Part shown: piece after piece, positions 40,928 to 50,130 of the stretch
How positions within the stretch are numbered: the stretch's first letter is position 1
Layout: each line of letters begins with the position of its first letter
NCBI GenBank assembly: GCA_022824365.1
Contig: JAJEAA010000018.1
Coordinates: forward strand, 434,001-498,000
DNA: 64,000 bases
Reading direction: 5' to 3'
From: Anaerolineae bacterium
GTDB taxonomy: Bacteria; Chloroflexota; Anaerolineae; Aggregatilineales; Phototrophicaceae
Notes under the pieces: model-generated
Databases searched by the model: none
What the model was told of the DNA's origin: nothing
What the model saw: the letters and a program-made list of their open reading frames with translations, nothing else
Translations under genes and position numbers: made by a program

Positions 40928-41425
40928 ATGAGCGGAATCGAAACGACGCTGAGCGAGATCCGGCACCTTGAGCCGATCTACGAGTTGGCGATACCGGCTG
41001 ACTTTCTTGATGAAAACAAGCACGTCAATGTCCAGTATTATCTGCATATCGTAGAGCGCGGCCTGGGGCAAATATTCGAGAATGTCGGGCTTGGCGAGGT
41101 CTACGCCGCGGCGCATACCTATGGCAATTTCGCGTTGGAGCAGCATATTCGCTACTTCGCGGAGTTGCTTGTTGAAGACCAAGTGAGCGTGTTTATCAGG
41201 CTGATCGCGCTCAGCGCCAAGCGGGCCTACTTCATGGGCTTTGTCGTCAATGAGTCGCGCCAGCAACTGGCCGCCATCGTTGAAGTCGTGATGATGAATG
41301 TGGACATGAAACTGCGGCGGGGCGCGCCTTTTCCCGCGGAAGCATACGCCCAACTCGAGACGCTTCTAACACGGCACGAGGAACTGACTTGGGAGGCGCC
41401 CGTCTGCGGCGTCATGCGCGCTTGA
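40928..41425 (+). CDS. Hotdog-fold acyl-CoA thioesterase-like protein
   Basis: A 165-residue protein of the 4-hydroxybenzoyl-CoA thioesterase superfamily. The signature segment FLDENKHVNVQYYLHIVERGL near 25-45 corresponds to the D-x-x-x-H-V/M-N hotdog motif. YFAELLVEDQVSVFIRLIALSAKRAYF near 77-103 follows. It hydrolyses an acyl-CoA whose identity is not evident. Confidence 0.8.
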   Translation: MSGIETTLSEIRHLEPIYELAIPADFLDENKHVNVQYYLHIVERGLGQIFENVGLGEVYAAAHTYGNFALEQHIRYFAELLVEDQVSVFIRLIALSAKRAYFMGFVVNESRQQLAAIVEVVMMNVDMKLRRGAPFPAEAYAQLETLLTRHEELTWEAPVCGVMRA

Positions 41426-41468
41426 CGAGTCCAGTATCTCGGCTGCTCCCGCTCTGCGTGACAGCCCA

Positions 41469-42557
41469 TCACAACTCGCGCGGATAAGACGTCAGGACGT
41501 CAATGCCATCTTCCGTGACCACCACGTTGTCCTCAATCCGAACGCCGCCGACGCCAGGCAGATATACGCCCGGCTCGATCGTGAAGACCATGCCCGGCTC
41601 AAGCGCCCGTGTATTGCCTTCGACGATATTGGGCAGCTCGTGCACGCTCAAGCCCAAGCCATGCCCCAGCCGATGAATAAAATACTCGCCCAGCCCGGCC
41701 TCGTCGATGACAGCGCGCGCGACCCGATCGACCGCTTCGCAGCTTACTCCCGGGCGGGCGAATTCACGAGCGGCTTTGTTGGCCTGATAGACCGCCTCGT
41801 ACATCGCGCGCATCTGAGCGGTCGGCTCGCCCTTGCAGAAAGTGCGCGTGATATCGGCCGGATAATCCTGATAGCGCGCGCCGAAGTCGATCAGAAGAAA
41901 CTCATCCTCGCCCCAGACGCGGTCGCCCGTGTCGCCATGCGGCAAGCCCGATTTCTCGCCCGTCAGCGCCAAAAGGAAGGCCAGCCCTTGCGCGCCCCGG
42001 TCCAGCATTTCAGCGCCCAGGCGATCGGCGATCTGTCGTTCGGTCATGCCCGGCTGCGCCCAGTTCATCGTTGCTTCTAAAGCCGCCTCGCTGATATCAA
42101 TCGCCCGCTGCATATTGGCGATTTCTTCCGGCGCCTTGCGCGCGCGCAAGTTGAGAAACAGGTCGCCGATGTCCAGCGCATCCGCAGCGGATAGCCCGGC
42201 CCGTTCCAGCGCCAGCCACTCAAACAGGCGCAGGGTCTGCCCATCCAGCGCGCAGTTGGCATTGCCGGGCAGCAGAGCCGACACGGCTTCGCTGAAGGCG
42301 GCTTCATAACCGTCATGGTCGGCCCACAAGAAACGGCGCGCCTCCAATTCCGGACGGGCTTCCAGCTTCGCCGTTTCCAATTCGGGGATGATGAAGGATA
42401 GCCCCTGGTCATTGTAGAGGCCAAGTATAGGCCGCTCGGACAAGTGAAAGTGCAGCCCGGTGAAATAGACCATATTCTCGCCCGGCACAAAAGCCACCAG
42501 GTCCGCCTCGCTGTTTTCGAGCAAAGTGTCAAGCCGCTTCAAATAATCGATTGCCAC
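41469..42557 (-). CDS. Xaa-Pro aminopeptidase-like M24 metallopeptidase
   Basis: A 362-residue protein of the creatinase/aminopeptidase P family. An N-terminal creatinase_N domain is followed by a pita-bread domain with the metal ligands in [20 protein letters not shown] (two Asp), [13 protein letters not shown] (His), [11 protein letters not shown] (Glu) and [10 protein letters not shown] (Glu). The GTG at 42557 is the start: AGGAGG lies 5 bases upstream on the minus strand. An in-frame upstream codon at 42596 would put that site inside the coding region. Confidence 0.93.
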   Translation of the reverse strand: MAIDYLKRLDTLLENSEADLVAFVPGENMVYFTGLHFHLSERPILGLYNDQGLSFIIPELETAKLEARPELEARRFLWADHDGYEAAFSEAVSALLPGNANCALDGQTLRLFEWLALERAGLSAADALDIGDLFLNLRARKAPEEIANMQRAIDISEAALEATMNWAQPGMTERQIADRLGAEMLDRGAQGLAFLLALTGEKSGLPHGDTGDRVWGEDEFLLIDFGARYQDYPADITRTFCKGEPTAQMRAMYEAVYQANKAAREFARPGVSCEAVDRVARAVIDEAGLGEYFIHRLGHGLGLSVHELPNIVEGNTRALEPGMVFTIEPGVYLPGVGGVRIEDNVVVTEDGIDVLTSYPREL

Positions 42558-42758
42558 TGCTGCCTCCTTCTCGCAAGTGCCAGGAGTGTAGACCAAAGCG
42601 CCCCATTCGTCCAGCAGAGTCGCCCTCGCCCAGGCGCTACCGCAATGGATCTAAGCTCTGCCACAGAGTTCAAGGAGTAAACTTGAGGGCGGAAAGGATT
42701 CAGCTTTTTCGACCTGTTGTCAAGATCTGCCGGCTTCCCGAGCAGCGCCGGCCCCAGG

Positions 42759-42786
42759 TTGCGCGCGCGGGGCGCTGGGCTATGCT
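42759..42786 (+). promoter_or_regulatory. Putative promoter of the PhzF-like gene
   Basis: TTGCGC (42759-42764), a 16-base spacer and TATGCT (42781-42786), 49 bases before the start codon. It is a weak match. Confidence 0.35.
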
Positions 42787-42834
42787 ATAGACATGCTGAA
42801 ACCGATGACTAGATGCTGTGGAGATAAAACGTAA

Positions 42835-43740
42835 ATGCGCCTGGATTATCACCTGCTGGATGTTTTTACTGATAGGCAATTCGGCGGCAACCAGTTGGCG
42901 GTCTTTCCGAATCCGCCGCTTGACCTGTCTACGCGCCTGATGCAACAAATCGCGCAGGAACTGAATCTCTCCGAGTCCACCTTCGTCTTTCCGCCCGAAG
43001 ACAGCGCCAATGACTACAGACTGCGAATTTTCACGCCGGCGGCGGAGTTGCCCATGGCCGGGCATCCCACCGTTGGCAGCGCATTTATCTTGGCGCGCCT
43101 CGGCCGGCTCGACGGTCTAAAAGGCGCAGGCGCGATTGTTTTTGAAGAAGGCGTCGGCCCCATCACCGTCGCTATCGAAGCGGATGAAGACGGAGCGCCG
43201 CGTGATGTGTGGATGCGGCAGCCGATACCGCAGTTCCTTGATACTTGTCCTGACCGCGCGGCAATCGCCGACCTGCTCTCGCTGTCTGAAGACGACCTCA
43301 TCCCCGGTGTGCCGATCCAGATCCTCAGCAGCGGTCTGCCCTTCCTCTATGTGCCAGTCCGATCGCTGGAGGCGGTAGGCAAAGCCCGGTTGAAAAGCGA
43401 CAGATGGCGCAGCTTGCTGGCCGGCAGCGAGGCGCAGAATATCTTCATAACGACAACAGAGACCGTTCTCGACAAGGCGACCGCGCATAGCCGGATGTTT
43501 GCGCCAGCCCTCGGCGTCAGCGAAGACCCGGCCACCGGTTCCGCCAGCGGACCTCTGGGCGCGTACTTGCTGAAGTATGGCTTGGCTGGGGCGGACGACA
43601 TGATCAGCGAGCAAGGATTCGAGATGGGGCGGCCGAGCATCATTCGCATACGGGTAGAGCGGGCCCGCGCGGAGATCGCCGGCGTCGCGGTGGGCGGCCG
43701 CTGCGCCTACATGGGCTACGGCACACTGCTCATCGACTGA
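42835..43740 (+). CDS. PhzF-family isomerase/epimerase
   Basis: A 301-residue member of the PhzF/diaminopimelate-epimerase fold. The opening DYHLLDVFTDRQFGGNQLAVFP is the family signature. SESTFVFPP near 46-54 supplies the catalytic-type Glu, and IFTPAAELPMAGHPTVGSAF near 65-84 and ATGSASGPLGAYL near 238 are conserved. The substrate is unknown. Confidence 0.9.
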   Translation: MRLDYHLLDVFTDRQFGGNQLAVFPNPPLDLSTRLMQQIAQELNLSESTFVFPPEDSANDYRLRIFTPAAELPMAGHPTVGSAFILARLGRLDGLKGAGAIVFEEGVGPITVAIEADEDGAPRDVWMRQPIPQFLDTCPDRAAIADLLSLSEDDLIPGVPIQILSSGLPFLYVPVRSLEAVGKARLKSDRWRSLLAGSEAQNIFITTTETVLDKATAHSRMFAPALGVSEDPATGSASGPLGAYLLKYGLAGADDMISEQGFEMGRPSIIRIRVERARAEIAGVAVGGRCAYMGYGTLLID

Positions 43741-43760
43741 CCGGTTTTCATCAGACAGTA

Positions 43761-43769
43761 TGCTAAAAT
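43761..43769 (+). promoter_or_regulatory. Extended -10 promoter ahead of the zinc-ribbon gene
   Basis: TGCTAAAAT matches the extended -10 form (TG, one base, TAAAAT). It lies 31 bases before the TTG start at 43800. Confidence 0.45.
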
Positions 43770-43799
43770 CAAACTGTCAGGAGACGGCAGGAAGGCATC

Positions 43800-44171
43800 T
43801 TGCGAAACGCAGCCATCGACCATTTTGACGCGCGAGCGGTATTCCGTGGTTTGCTTGATGGCGTCGATTATCGCAACCGCGTGGCCGGGACTTGTATCTA
43901 CCGCTGCCCGCGCTGCGAACATCGCATTCGTTTCCGCTGGCGCAGCTTCTACCGAGCCAACGGACGCTCCATTTTTCAGCGACAACTGCGGCGCATATTC
44001 GACGACCTGACGCCCAGCTTGCCTTCCGATGAGCAGGGCTTTCTCGACTTTTATTGCCCCGCCTGCGCGGCGCCGACTCGCATCATATTCAGCGCGCAGG
44101 ATTACAGCAAAATCGCCTACCACTTCGATATTTACGCCGCCTTGGTCGGTGAAGCGAAGCGTGCCAAATGA
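43800..44171 (+). CDS. Zinc-ribbon protein of unknown function
   Basis: A 123-residue protein with a Cys4 arrangement: CPRC near 36-39 and CPAC near 86-89, separated by a basic region (RFRWRSFYRANGRSIFQRQLRRIFDDL). It suggests a small nucleic-acid- or protein-binding zinc ribbon. The TTG start is supported by AGGAAGG 4 bases upstream. Its stop overlaps the start of the helicase-associated protein gene (ATGA), so the two are translationally coupled. Confidence 0.7.
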   Translation: MRNAAIDHFDARAVFRGLLDGVDYRNRVAGTCIYRCPRCEHRIRFRWRSFYRANGRSIFQRQLRRIFDDLTPSLPSDEQGFLDFYCPACAAPTRIIFSAQDYSKIAYHFDIYAALVGEAKRAK

Positions 44172-45886
44172 AGAATCTGCTGGCCACCCTGCACGACTGC
44201 GATCCGGGCATGCTGCCGGCTTTGGCGGAGGTCTGGGGCGTCGACAGCAAGAGCCTGTCCAACGATGATCTCATCCGGCGCCTGCAGCGCGCCATGCTGG
44301 ACTCGGCCAAGGCGGAAGCGGTTTGGGACAAGCTTGAGGAGCCGGCGCGGACGGCATTGCAATTGCTGGTCAGCAGCGCGCGGCAACGGATGAAGGTCGG
44401 GCAATTCGAGCGCTTTTACGGCGAGATTCGTAAATTGGGCCGGGCGCAGATCGCGCGGGACAAACCGCATATTCAAGGAAAGAGCCTGGCTGAAACGCTG
44501 TATTATCGCGGCTTCATCGGCGAAGGTTATGACAAAGTCGGGGACAACCTGCTCGGATTCGTCTATATCCCCTCCGACCTCATTGAGGCGCTGCCTCTGC
44601 ACAAGACCAGCTACGTGAACCTGGAAGCCGCGTCCGAGGCGAACGAAGAAGAATTGCCGCGCATCGGGTTGATTGACGATGTGGACGATGTCCACCCGGC
44701 CGATACATCAATCGTCGACGACATGACAACTCTGCTCGCCTGGCTGCAAGTGAGCGAAGCCAGCGTAGAAGGCGAAGGCTTCACGGAAGCGGCGAGAGCC
44801 GTCATCATGCCCTACCTGCTGCGGCCGGCGGAAACGCGACTGGCTTTTATGCTGGCGCTGGGCATAAGCGCCAAGCTTATCGGCGTGCAGGACGGCAAAG
44901 CGCAACCGCGTCGCGATGAAACGCGAAATTGGCTGAAAGCGACGCGCGCCGAACAAATCCGGGGGCTGGCATCCGCCTGGCAGGAAAGCCAACTCTACCG
45001 CGATATGTGGCATATACCGGGTTTATACCCGGAAGATTCCGGCTGGGCATACGATGCGGCGGCGGCGCGGAAAGCGGTCATCGAGCTATTCGGCGATCTC
45101 TTGCCGGAGCAGGGCTGGGTCTCCATCAACGATCTGATTGAGATCATCAAGGAATTCGAGCCCGATTTCCAGCGCTTGGACGGCGATTATGACCGCTGGT
45201 ATATCCGCAATGACGCGGGGGAATACTTGAGCGGGTTCGAAAGCTGGGACGCGGTCGAAGGCTCGCTGATCGAGTTCTACATTGTGGGTCCGATGCACTG
45301 GCTGGGCTTGGTCGATGTCGGCGAGGATGTCATGCGCCTGACGGCATACGGCCGTGCCTTCCTGCAACTCAGCGAATGGCCGCGCCAAGCCGAACCGCAA
45401 ACGCGGATCGAAGCGCGCAACGATGGCGCGCTGCTGGCGTCCAGGCGGGTTGACCGCTTTGAGCGATTTCAACTGGCCCGCTTCGCCCACTGCAAAGTCG
45501 CCGGCGATTCTTTCGTCTACACGATCGACGCGGCCAGCATCCAGCGGGCGGCCGCCCAAGGCATCACGGCCCAGCATATCCACGGCTTCATCAGCCGGCA
45601 ACTGGATGGCAAGCCAATGCCTCTGCCTATCATCAAGCTCCTGCGCAATTGGCAGGATGGCGCCAAGACCTCCGTGATCTTCGAGACGCTCATCGTCTTG
45701 CGCGCGACATCGGAAGAGACGCTTGAGAAAATCTTCGCCATTCCGGCGCTGCGCCGTTTTCTGGGCGCGCGGCTGGGACCAATGGCTTGCGTCGTGCGGG
45801 AAGACCAATGGCAGGCGCTGCGGACCAAACTCGGCGAGCAAGCCATTGATGTCGATGTATCGCGCCTGGAAGTCGCTGGCGATTAA
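44168..45886 (+). CDS. Helicase-associated (XPB/Ssl2 N-terminal-like, Helicase_C_3) domain protein
   Basis: A 572-residue protein without a helicase motor. The N-terminal helical part has the pattern LLATLHDCDPGMLPALAEVWGVDS...DDLIRRLQRAML. The C-terminal RFERFQLARFAHCKVAGDSFVYTIDAASIQRAAAQGITAQHIHGFI and LRRFLGARLGPMACVVREDQ match the XPB/Ssl2 N-terminal damage-recognition-like domain. No Walker motifs were found. With the coupled zinc-ribbon protein it may act in DNA or RNA metabolism, but no function is known. Confidence 0.7.
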   Translation: MKNLLATLHDCDPGMLPALAEVWGVDSKSLSNDDLIRRLQRAMLDSAKAEAVWDKLEEPARTALQLLVSSARQRMKVGQFERFYGEIRKLGRAQIARDKPHIQGKSLAETLYYRGFIGEGYDKVGDNLLGFVYIPSDLIEALPLHKTSYVNLEAASEANEEELPRIGLIDDVDDVHPADTSIVDDMTTLLAWLQVSEASVEGEGFTEAARAVIMPYLLRPAETRLAFMLALGISAKLIGVQDGKAQPRRDETRNWLKATRAEQIRGLASAWQESQLYRDMWHIPGLYPEDSGWAYDAAAARKAVIELFGDLLPEQGWVSINDLIEIIKEFEPDFQRLDGDYDRWYIRNDAGEYLSGFESWDAVEGSLIEFYIVGPMHWLGLVDVGEDVMRLTAYGRAFLQLSEWPRQAEPQTRIEARNDGALLASRRVDRFERFQLARFAHCKVAGDSFVYTIDAASIQRAAAQGITAQHIHGFISRQLDGKPMPLPIIKLLRNWQDGAKTSVIFETLIVLRATSEETLEKIFAIPALRRFLGARLGPMACVVREDQWQALRTKLGEQAIDVDVSRLEVAGD

Positions 45887-45896
45887 GCGCCGTCCC

Positions 45897-46721
45897 TCAA
45901 TTGTTCTTGATGCCGAGTTGATAAACCGCGCTTTTGCTCCAGCCAGCCGCCTTGGACACGGTCCGCGCCGCCCGCGAAAGGGGGGCGCCCGCGGCGATCC
46001 GCTCCTTCAAAGCCGATTGAACTTGCGCTTCGCTCCATTTGGCCGCTTCAGTATCGGCGCCGGCGATGACCAGCGTGACCTCGCCGCGAGGATTATCCGC
46101 CTGGAATAACTCGCTGAGCTCGCCGGCATTGCCGCGATAAAACTGCTCGAACTTCTTGCTCAACTCGCGCGCGACGCAGACGCGCCTGCCCTCTCCCATC
46201 ACCTCGACGATGAGCGAAAGAGTGCCTGCAAGTCGGTAGGGGCTCTCATAAGCGACGATCGTTTCGGGGCGATCTTTAAGCGCTTTCAACTGCGCGCGCA
46301 GGGCGGCCGCTTTTCGCGGCAGAAAGCCGACATACAAAAATCGGTCAGTCGCCAGACCGGACCCAACCAGCGCGGTCGTCAGGGCAGAGGCGCCAGGCAG
46401 CGGCACGACAGCATAGCCGCATTCGAGCGCGGCGGCGATCAGCTCGTAACCGGGATCCGAGATGCCGGGCGTGCCAGCATCCGAGATCAGCGCGACATCG
46501 GCCGTTTCCAAAGCCGCGAATATGGCATCCAGCTTGGCAAGTTTATTGTGTTCGTGATAGCTGGTCATCGGCGTATCAATATCGAAATGCCTGGTCAATA
46601 CGCGCGAGGTACGGGTGTCTTCAGCCGCGATCAGGGCGACCTCTTTCAAGATGCGCAAGGCGCGCAAGGTGATGTCCTCGAGGTTGCCGATCGGCGTTGG
46701 CACGATGTAGAGAGTACCCAT
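45897..46721 (-). CDS. rsmI: 16S rRNA (cytidine1402-2'-O)-methyltransferase
   Basis: A 274-residue tetrapyrrole-methylase-fold enzyme that 2'-O-methylates C1402 in the ribosomal P site. The opening is LYIVPTPIGNLEDITLRA. Hallmarks are AEDTRTSRVLTRHF near 33-46, ALISDAGTPGISDPG near 77-91 and VPLPGASAL near 106-114. The C-terminal extension has RAARTVSKAAGWSKSAVYQL, a helix-turn-helix-like tail common in RsmI. Confidence 0.95.
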   Translation of the reverse strand: MGTLYIVPTPIGNLEDITLRALRILKEVALIAAEDTRTSRVLTRHFDIDTPMTSYHEHNKLAKLDAIFAALETADVALISDAGTPGISDPGYELIAAALECGYAVVPLPGASALTTALVGSGLATDRFLYVGFLPRKAAALRAQLKALKDRPETIVAYESPYRLAGTLSLIVEVMGEGRRVCVARELSKKFEQFYRGNAGELSELFQADNPRGEVTLVIAGADTEAAKWSEAQVQSALKERIAAGAPLSRAARTVSKAAGWSKSAVYQLGIKNN

Positions 46722-46729
46722 AGGCTGCC

Positions 46730-47944
46730 TCAGGCCGGTATCGACCGAGCGGGGAAGGCATGCGCCAGGGCTTCCGGCAGCACGCTCTTGAAGGCGGCCA
46801 GGCTGTGACCGCTGCCCAGCTCAACAAATCGGTACCGCAAGTCCGGGTCGTGCGACATGCGCCGCTCCAATATGCCGCGCAGCGCCAAAGCCGGCTGGTA
46901 GAAACGCAGGTCCTGCTCATAACGCCCGACCGACTGAAAGATATGATTGGGCAGGATAGGCAAATCTCGGAAGCGCTGCGCGAAGTCCTTGAGCAATTGC
47001 ACGGCCGGCGCCCGCCCCAATGGCGGCGAAATCATGATGAGATGCCCGAAAATGGCCGGATTCTTCAGCGCGGCGTAGGCGGCGGCAATCGCCCCTTCCC
47101 CGAAGCCGCCCAGCCCAAGATCAAGCGGTTCGATGCGGTGCTCCGTCTGCAAGAAGGGCAGCAGCTCCGCCGCTATCATAGCGTAGTGCTTGTCATTGCC
47201 GACGTACTCGGCCACTCGCTCCGACTGCGACTCGCTGGCGAGCATCGCTATAATGACAGGCTGCATCCGCCCATGCTTAATCAGCGCATCGGCGATATAA
47301 GGCACTTCCAGGATATTCATCGCCCACTGGCCGTCCATCAAAATCAGCAAGCGATACTCCACGCCATCGTTGGCGTCATAGCCCGGCGGCGTATAAACCC
47401 ACAGGCTGCGATTCTTGAAACCAAGCTGGACCGAGCTAAAACGGTGGCGATATACCCGTCCGCGCGGCACCGCCGTCATCGATTGCCAAGCGGGAAACGG
47501 GCGCGCCCGCGGCATCTGCAAGACCGAGCTATCCACCTGGCTGGCGCGGATCGAAAGGGCGTTGAGCGGGTCCGCCTGCCAGAATCTGCCAACGCGATCC
47601 ATGAGGTCAATCTCTTGCGCCAGCGGCGTGCCGGGGTCATCAATGGCGAACATGTAATCCACCAAAGCGTCCCGCTCGAAGTAGCGCTGGAAATACCAGA
47701 GCGAGGTGTCCTCGAGCCGCGCCATATTCTCGAAGGGCGGGTCGCGATTAACGATGTCGATATTCAAAGCGACATTCTGCGCCGTCCAGGAATCATAGAC
47801 GAAGGTCGCTTTGTCGCGTTCAACCCAGGGCCATTCGTCATGCGTGTTGAGCAATTCATCCACCAGAAGCTGGCGGTCTTTTTCCGGCGTCTGATAGATC
47901 TCGCACAGAAACTGGATGAATGAATCCCAGCGCGATCTGGCCAA
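46730..47944 (-). CDS. Enterochelin-esterase-like alpha/beta hydrolase lacking the nucleophile serine
   Basis: A 404-residue protein with an esterase D-like C-terminal domain: LWVYTPPGYDANDGVEYRLLILMDGQ near 185-210, then AAELLPFLQTEHRI and a late GSGHSLAAF with the catalytic-type His. Where the family has GxSxGG, this protein reads LGLGGFGEGAIAA, so the Ser is replaced. The N-terminal ~150 residues contain WYFQRYFERDAL and an acidic segment and are unassigned. It may be a non-hydrolytic binding protein or use another nucleophile. It lies 8 bases upstream of rsmI on the same strand. Confidence 0.7.
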   Translation of the reverse strand: MARSRWDSFIQFLCEIYQTPEKDRQLLVDELLNTHDEWPWVERDKATFVYDSWTAQNVALNIDIVNRDPPFENMARLEDTSLWYFQRYFERDALVDYMFAIDDPGTPLAQEIDLMDRVGRFWQADPLNALSIRASQVDSSVLQMPRARPFPAWQSMTAVPRGRVYRHRFSSVQLGFKNRSLWVYTPPGYDANDGVEYRLLILMDGQWAMNILEVPYIADALIKHGRMQPVIIAMLASESQSERVAEYVGNDKHYAMIAAELLPFLQTEHRIEPLDLGLGGFGEGAIAAAYAALKNPAIFGHLIMISPPLGRAPAVQLLKDFAQRFRDLPILPNHIFQSVGRYEQDLRFYQPALALRGILERRMSHDPDLRYRFVELGSGHSLAAFKSVLPEALAHAFPARSIPA

Positions 47945-48339
47945 AATCGCAAATCCTCAAGGCAATCTGTCACAGGACTTTATTTTAGCACCGCCCAGGA
48001 TTATCGCGAAACTCCCCCGCGCCCGGGAGCGGTGAAATTGAGGACATGGCAACCAATTATCCTGACTCGGGAATAATAGATGTAGGGGCGATCCTTGGAT
48101 CGCCCACAGTTTCAGATTCTCCGACCCCGCCAAACATATTATCCGCATAATTCGCCACTCCCCCGCGCCCTTGGCCTCCGCAATCCCCCAACGAGCCCCC
48201 ACCCCCACATTGGATAAAGGATACAAATTGGCAACCGCGATCCGCGCTTTACGGTATGATGAATTCTGTATTGGCGCGCGGGTCGCTTCTTGCGGCTGCC
48301 CGCCAAAATGACAATGCGCGTGAGACACGGATAAAGACG
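47945..48339. other. Intergenic region between divergent esterase-like and GNAT genes
   Basis: Non-coding. It holds one palindromic repeat (48081-48105) and a TATGAT box (48255-48260) that may serve the GNAT gene. No RNA gene was recognised. Confidence 0.45.
48081..48105 (+). repeat. Intergenic palindromic repeat, copy 10
   Basis: TGTAGGGGCGATCC followed by TTGGATCGCCC. GGGCGATCC/GGATCGCCC is a 9-bp inverted repeat with a 2-base centre, a very regular copy. Confidence 0.75.
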
Positions 48340-48744
48340 ATGCCGACACGATACATCTACTCTTTCAGCGAGCCGCTCAACCCGGAAGAGCTCTGTCTGC
48401 TTTTCCAGCAGACCAACTGGGCTGATACTCGCAGTCCGCTTGATATCCAGCTCATGCTGGACCGCAGCCAGATTACCCTCGGCGTCTGGGACGAAGACCA
48501 TCTTATAGGTTTCGCCCGCGTCATCACCGATGATCTCTACCGCGCGCTGATCGATGATGTCGTGGTTGACCGCGCCTATCGCCACCAGGGCGTCGCCTCT
48601 CAAATGCTTGAAAAGATCCTGAAGCGCACCGAGCACATAGAAGTTGTCATGCTCGATTGCGGCGAAGAACTGATCGGCTTCTACACACAGTTCGGCTTCA
48701 AACCGAAGGACGGCGCCTCACTGCAATTGCGCAATCCCCGCTAG
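48340..48744 (+). CDS. GNAT-family N-acetyltransferase
   Basis: A 134-residue single-domain GNAT. LGVWDEDHLIGFARVITDDLYRALIDDVVVDRAYRHQGVASQML near 49-92 contains the VVxxxxRxQGxAS acetyl-CoA loop. The ending FYTQFGFKP is typical. The ATG at 48340 is chosen because the next upstream in-frame start precedes the probable promoter. The substrate is unknown. Confidence 0.88.
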   Translation: MPTRYIYSFSEPLNPEELCLLFQQTNWADTRSPLDIQLMLDRSQITLGVWDEDHLIGFARVITDDLYRALIDDVVVDRAYRHQGVASQMLEKILKRTEHIEVVMLDCGEELIGFYTQFGFKPKDGASLQLRNPR

Positions 48745-48849
48745 CGGCAGCATCGGCTTGGCCGATCACTGGCGGCTTAACACATCAGGCGATATGCGTT
48801 ATCATGCCGCTCGCGCAAGCAATCGCTGTCTCGAAGGCAAAGGGAGCAA

Positions 48850-49971
48850 ATGAGCCGTTTCCAGTTCAACCCCTACATCGCGCGCTTCAAGCGGGAAGAA
48901 GCGGATAACGCATTGGATGACGGGCGGGGACCCTCGCCCGATATGCCTTATCATCGCCTGCAGAACAACGAAAACCCGCTGGGACCATCGCCGCTGGTAG
49001 TGGAAGCCATCAATGCCGTCGCGCCCGCATTGGCTTATTATCCGAGTTTCTCCGACATAGAGTTGCGCCGCGCCATCGCGGAAACGCTTGGACGAGGGCT
49101 GACAGCGCAGCATATCTTCACCGGCTGCAGCGGATTCGAAGCGCTGGAACTGATCATGCGCGCGGCGCTCATGCCGGGCGATGAAGTCATCCTCTCTTCG
49201 CCGACCTTTGCCGGCGCATACAAAAAAGTATCCCTGCCGCTCGGCGCCAAAATCATTGATGTTCCGCTGGAGCCGGAGACCTTCCGCTATCGACCGGAGG
49301 CGGTGCTGGCCGCCATCGGCAAGCGGACCAAACTGGTGATGATTTGCAACCCCAACAACCCGACCGGCACCGTGATCTCGGCGGAGGCTATCGATCAATT
49401 GATGCGCGGATTGCCTGATCACGTCCTGGTCGTGGCCGATGAGGTTTACTGCCACTTCGTAGAAGGCGACTTCCCCGATTCCCTGGGCTATGTCCTGGAC
49501 GAGCGCAACATCGTGATCGTCCACAGCTTCTCGAAAGTCTACGGGCTGGCCGGCCTGCGCCTGGGTTATGGCATCGCCAAGCCGGATATTGCGAACGCGA
49601 TCGCCGGCTTGCATCGCGGCTTTCACCAGAACAAGCTGTCATTGGCGGCCGGCATCGCCGCCTGCCGCGATCAAGCCCATGTGCGCCGGGTTGTCGACTA
49701 TCTCCGCGACGAGGCGCGCTGGGTCTGCGCCGAATTTGACCGACTCGATATCCGCTACTGGGAGCCGGCGGCGAACTTCATCCTTTTCGAGACGCGCCTT
49801 CCCGCCGACGCCCTGCAAGAAGAGTTGGAGGTCCGCGGCTTCCTCCTGCGCGGCCAGACGCGCAATGGCCTGCCGTATGCCATGCGCCTCAGCCTGGGAA
49901 CGCGAGAAGCGAATAGAGCCTTCATCAAGGCGCTTGAGGATATTCTGAATACGAGCCGGGCTTCTCGTTGA
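48850..49971 (+). CDS. Histidinol-phosphate aminotransferase-like class I/II aminotransferase
   Basis: A 373-residue PLP enzyme with HisC-like layout: LQNNENPLGPSP near 36-48, the NPNNPTGT motif near 161, VADEVY near 196, and the PLP Lys in HSFSKVYGLAGLRLGYG near 216-232. It could be HisC, complementing the hisG pair 40 kb upstream, or a related aromatic/valine-type aminotransferase. The N-terminus (FNPYIARFKREE) is not the usual short HisC start, so specificity is uncertain. Confidence 0.8.
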   Translation: MSRFQFNPYIARFKREEADNALDDGRGPSPDMPYHRLQNNENPLGPSPLVVEAINAVAPALAYYPSFSDIELRRAIAETLGRGLTAQHIFTGCSGFEALELIMRAALMPGDEVILSSPTFAGAYKKVSLPLGAKIIDVPLEPETFRYRPEAVLAAIGKRTKLVMICNPNNPTGTVISAEAIDQLMRGLPDHVLVVADEVYCHFVEGDFPDSLGYVLDERNIVIVHSFSKVYGLAGLRLGYGIAKPDIANAIAGLHRGFHQNKLSLAAGIAACRDQAHVRRVVDYLRDEARWVCAEFDRLDIRYWEPAANFILFETRLPADALQEELEVRGFLLRGQTRNGLPYAMRLSLGTREANRAFIKALEDILNTSRASR

Positions 49972-49995
49972 GGCGCTGGGCAGACAAACCCGTCA

Positions 49996-50024
49996 TTGTT
50001 CTCAGGCGCTGCCTATGCTAGAAT
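49996..50024 (+). promoter_or_regulatory. Promoter of the rpsB-tsf operon
   Basis: TTGTTC (49996-50001), a 17-base spacer and TAGAAT (50019-50024) preceded by TGC, an extended -10. The predicted start near 50031 leaves a leader of about 135 bases. Confidence 0.7.
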
Positions 50025-50064
50025 CGCGCGGCATTTCGCCTATGAGGCGCTATGCCCTAATCCC

Positions 50065-50130
50065 ACACATCGGGACTCGCGGTGGGTGTTGTCCGCAAGG
50101 GCGGATTGTCGCCGGAGGCTGAACGATGTG
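50065..50130 (+). promoter_or_regulatory. Structured 5' leader of rpsB
   Basis: Inside the rpsB leader CCCAC (near 50065) can pair with GTGGG (near 50083), and TCCGC can pair with GCGGA around AAGG near 50093-50106. Such hairpins may serve S2 autoregulation, as known for rpsB in other bacteria. This particular structure is not one I recognise. Confidence 0.4.

Noticed and set aside
42551..42790. ORF with AAGGAG and a possible TTG start upstream of the PhzF-like gene
   Set aside because: The peptide is short, highly basic and shows no family features. Its end overlaps the predicted phzF promoter.
12005..48105. Palindromic repeats considered as a CRISPR array
   Set aside because: Copies are scattered over 36 kb singly or in pairs, with no regular spacers and no cas genes.
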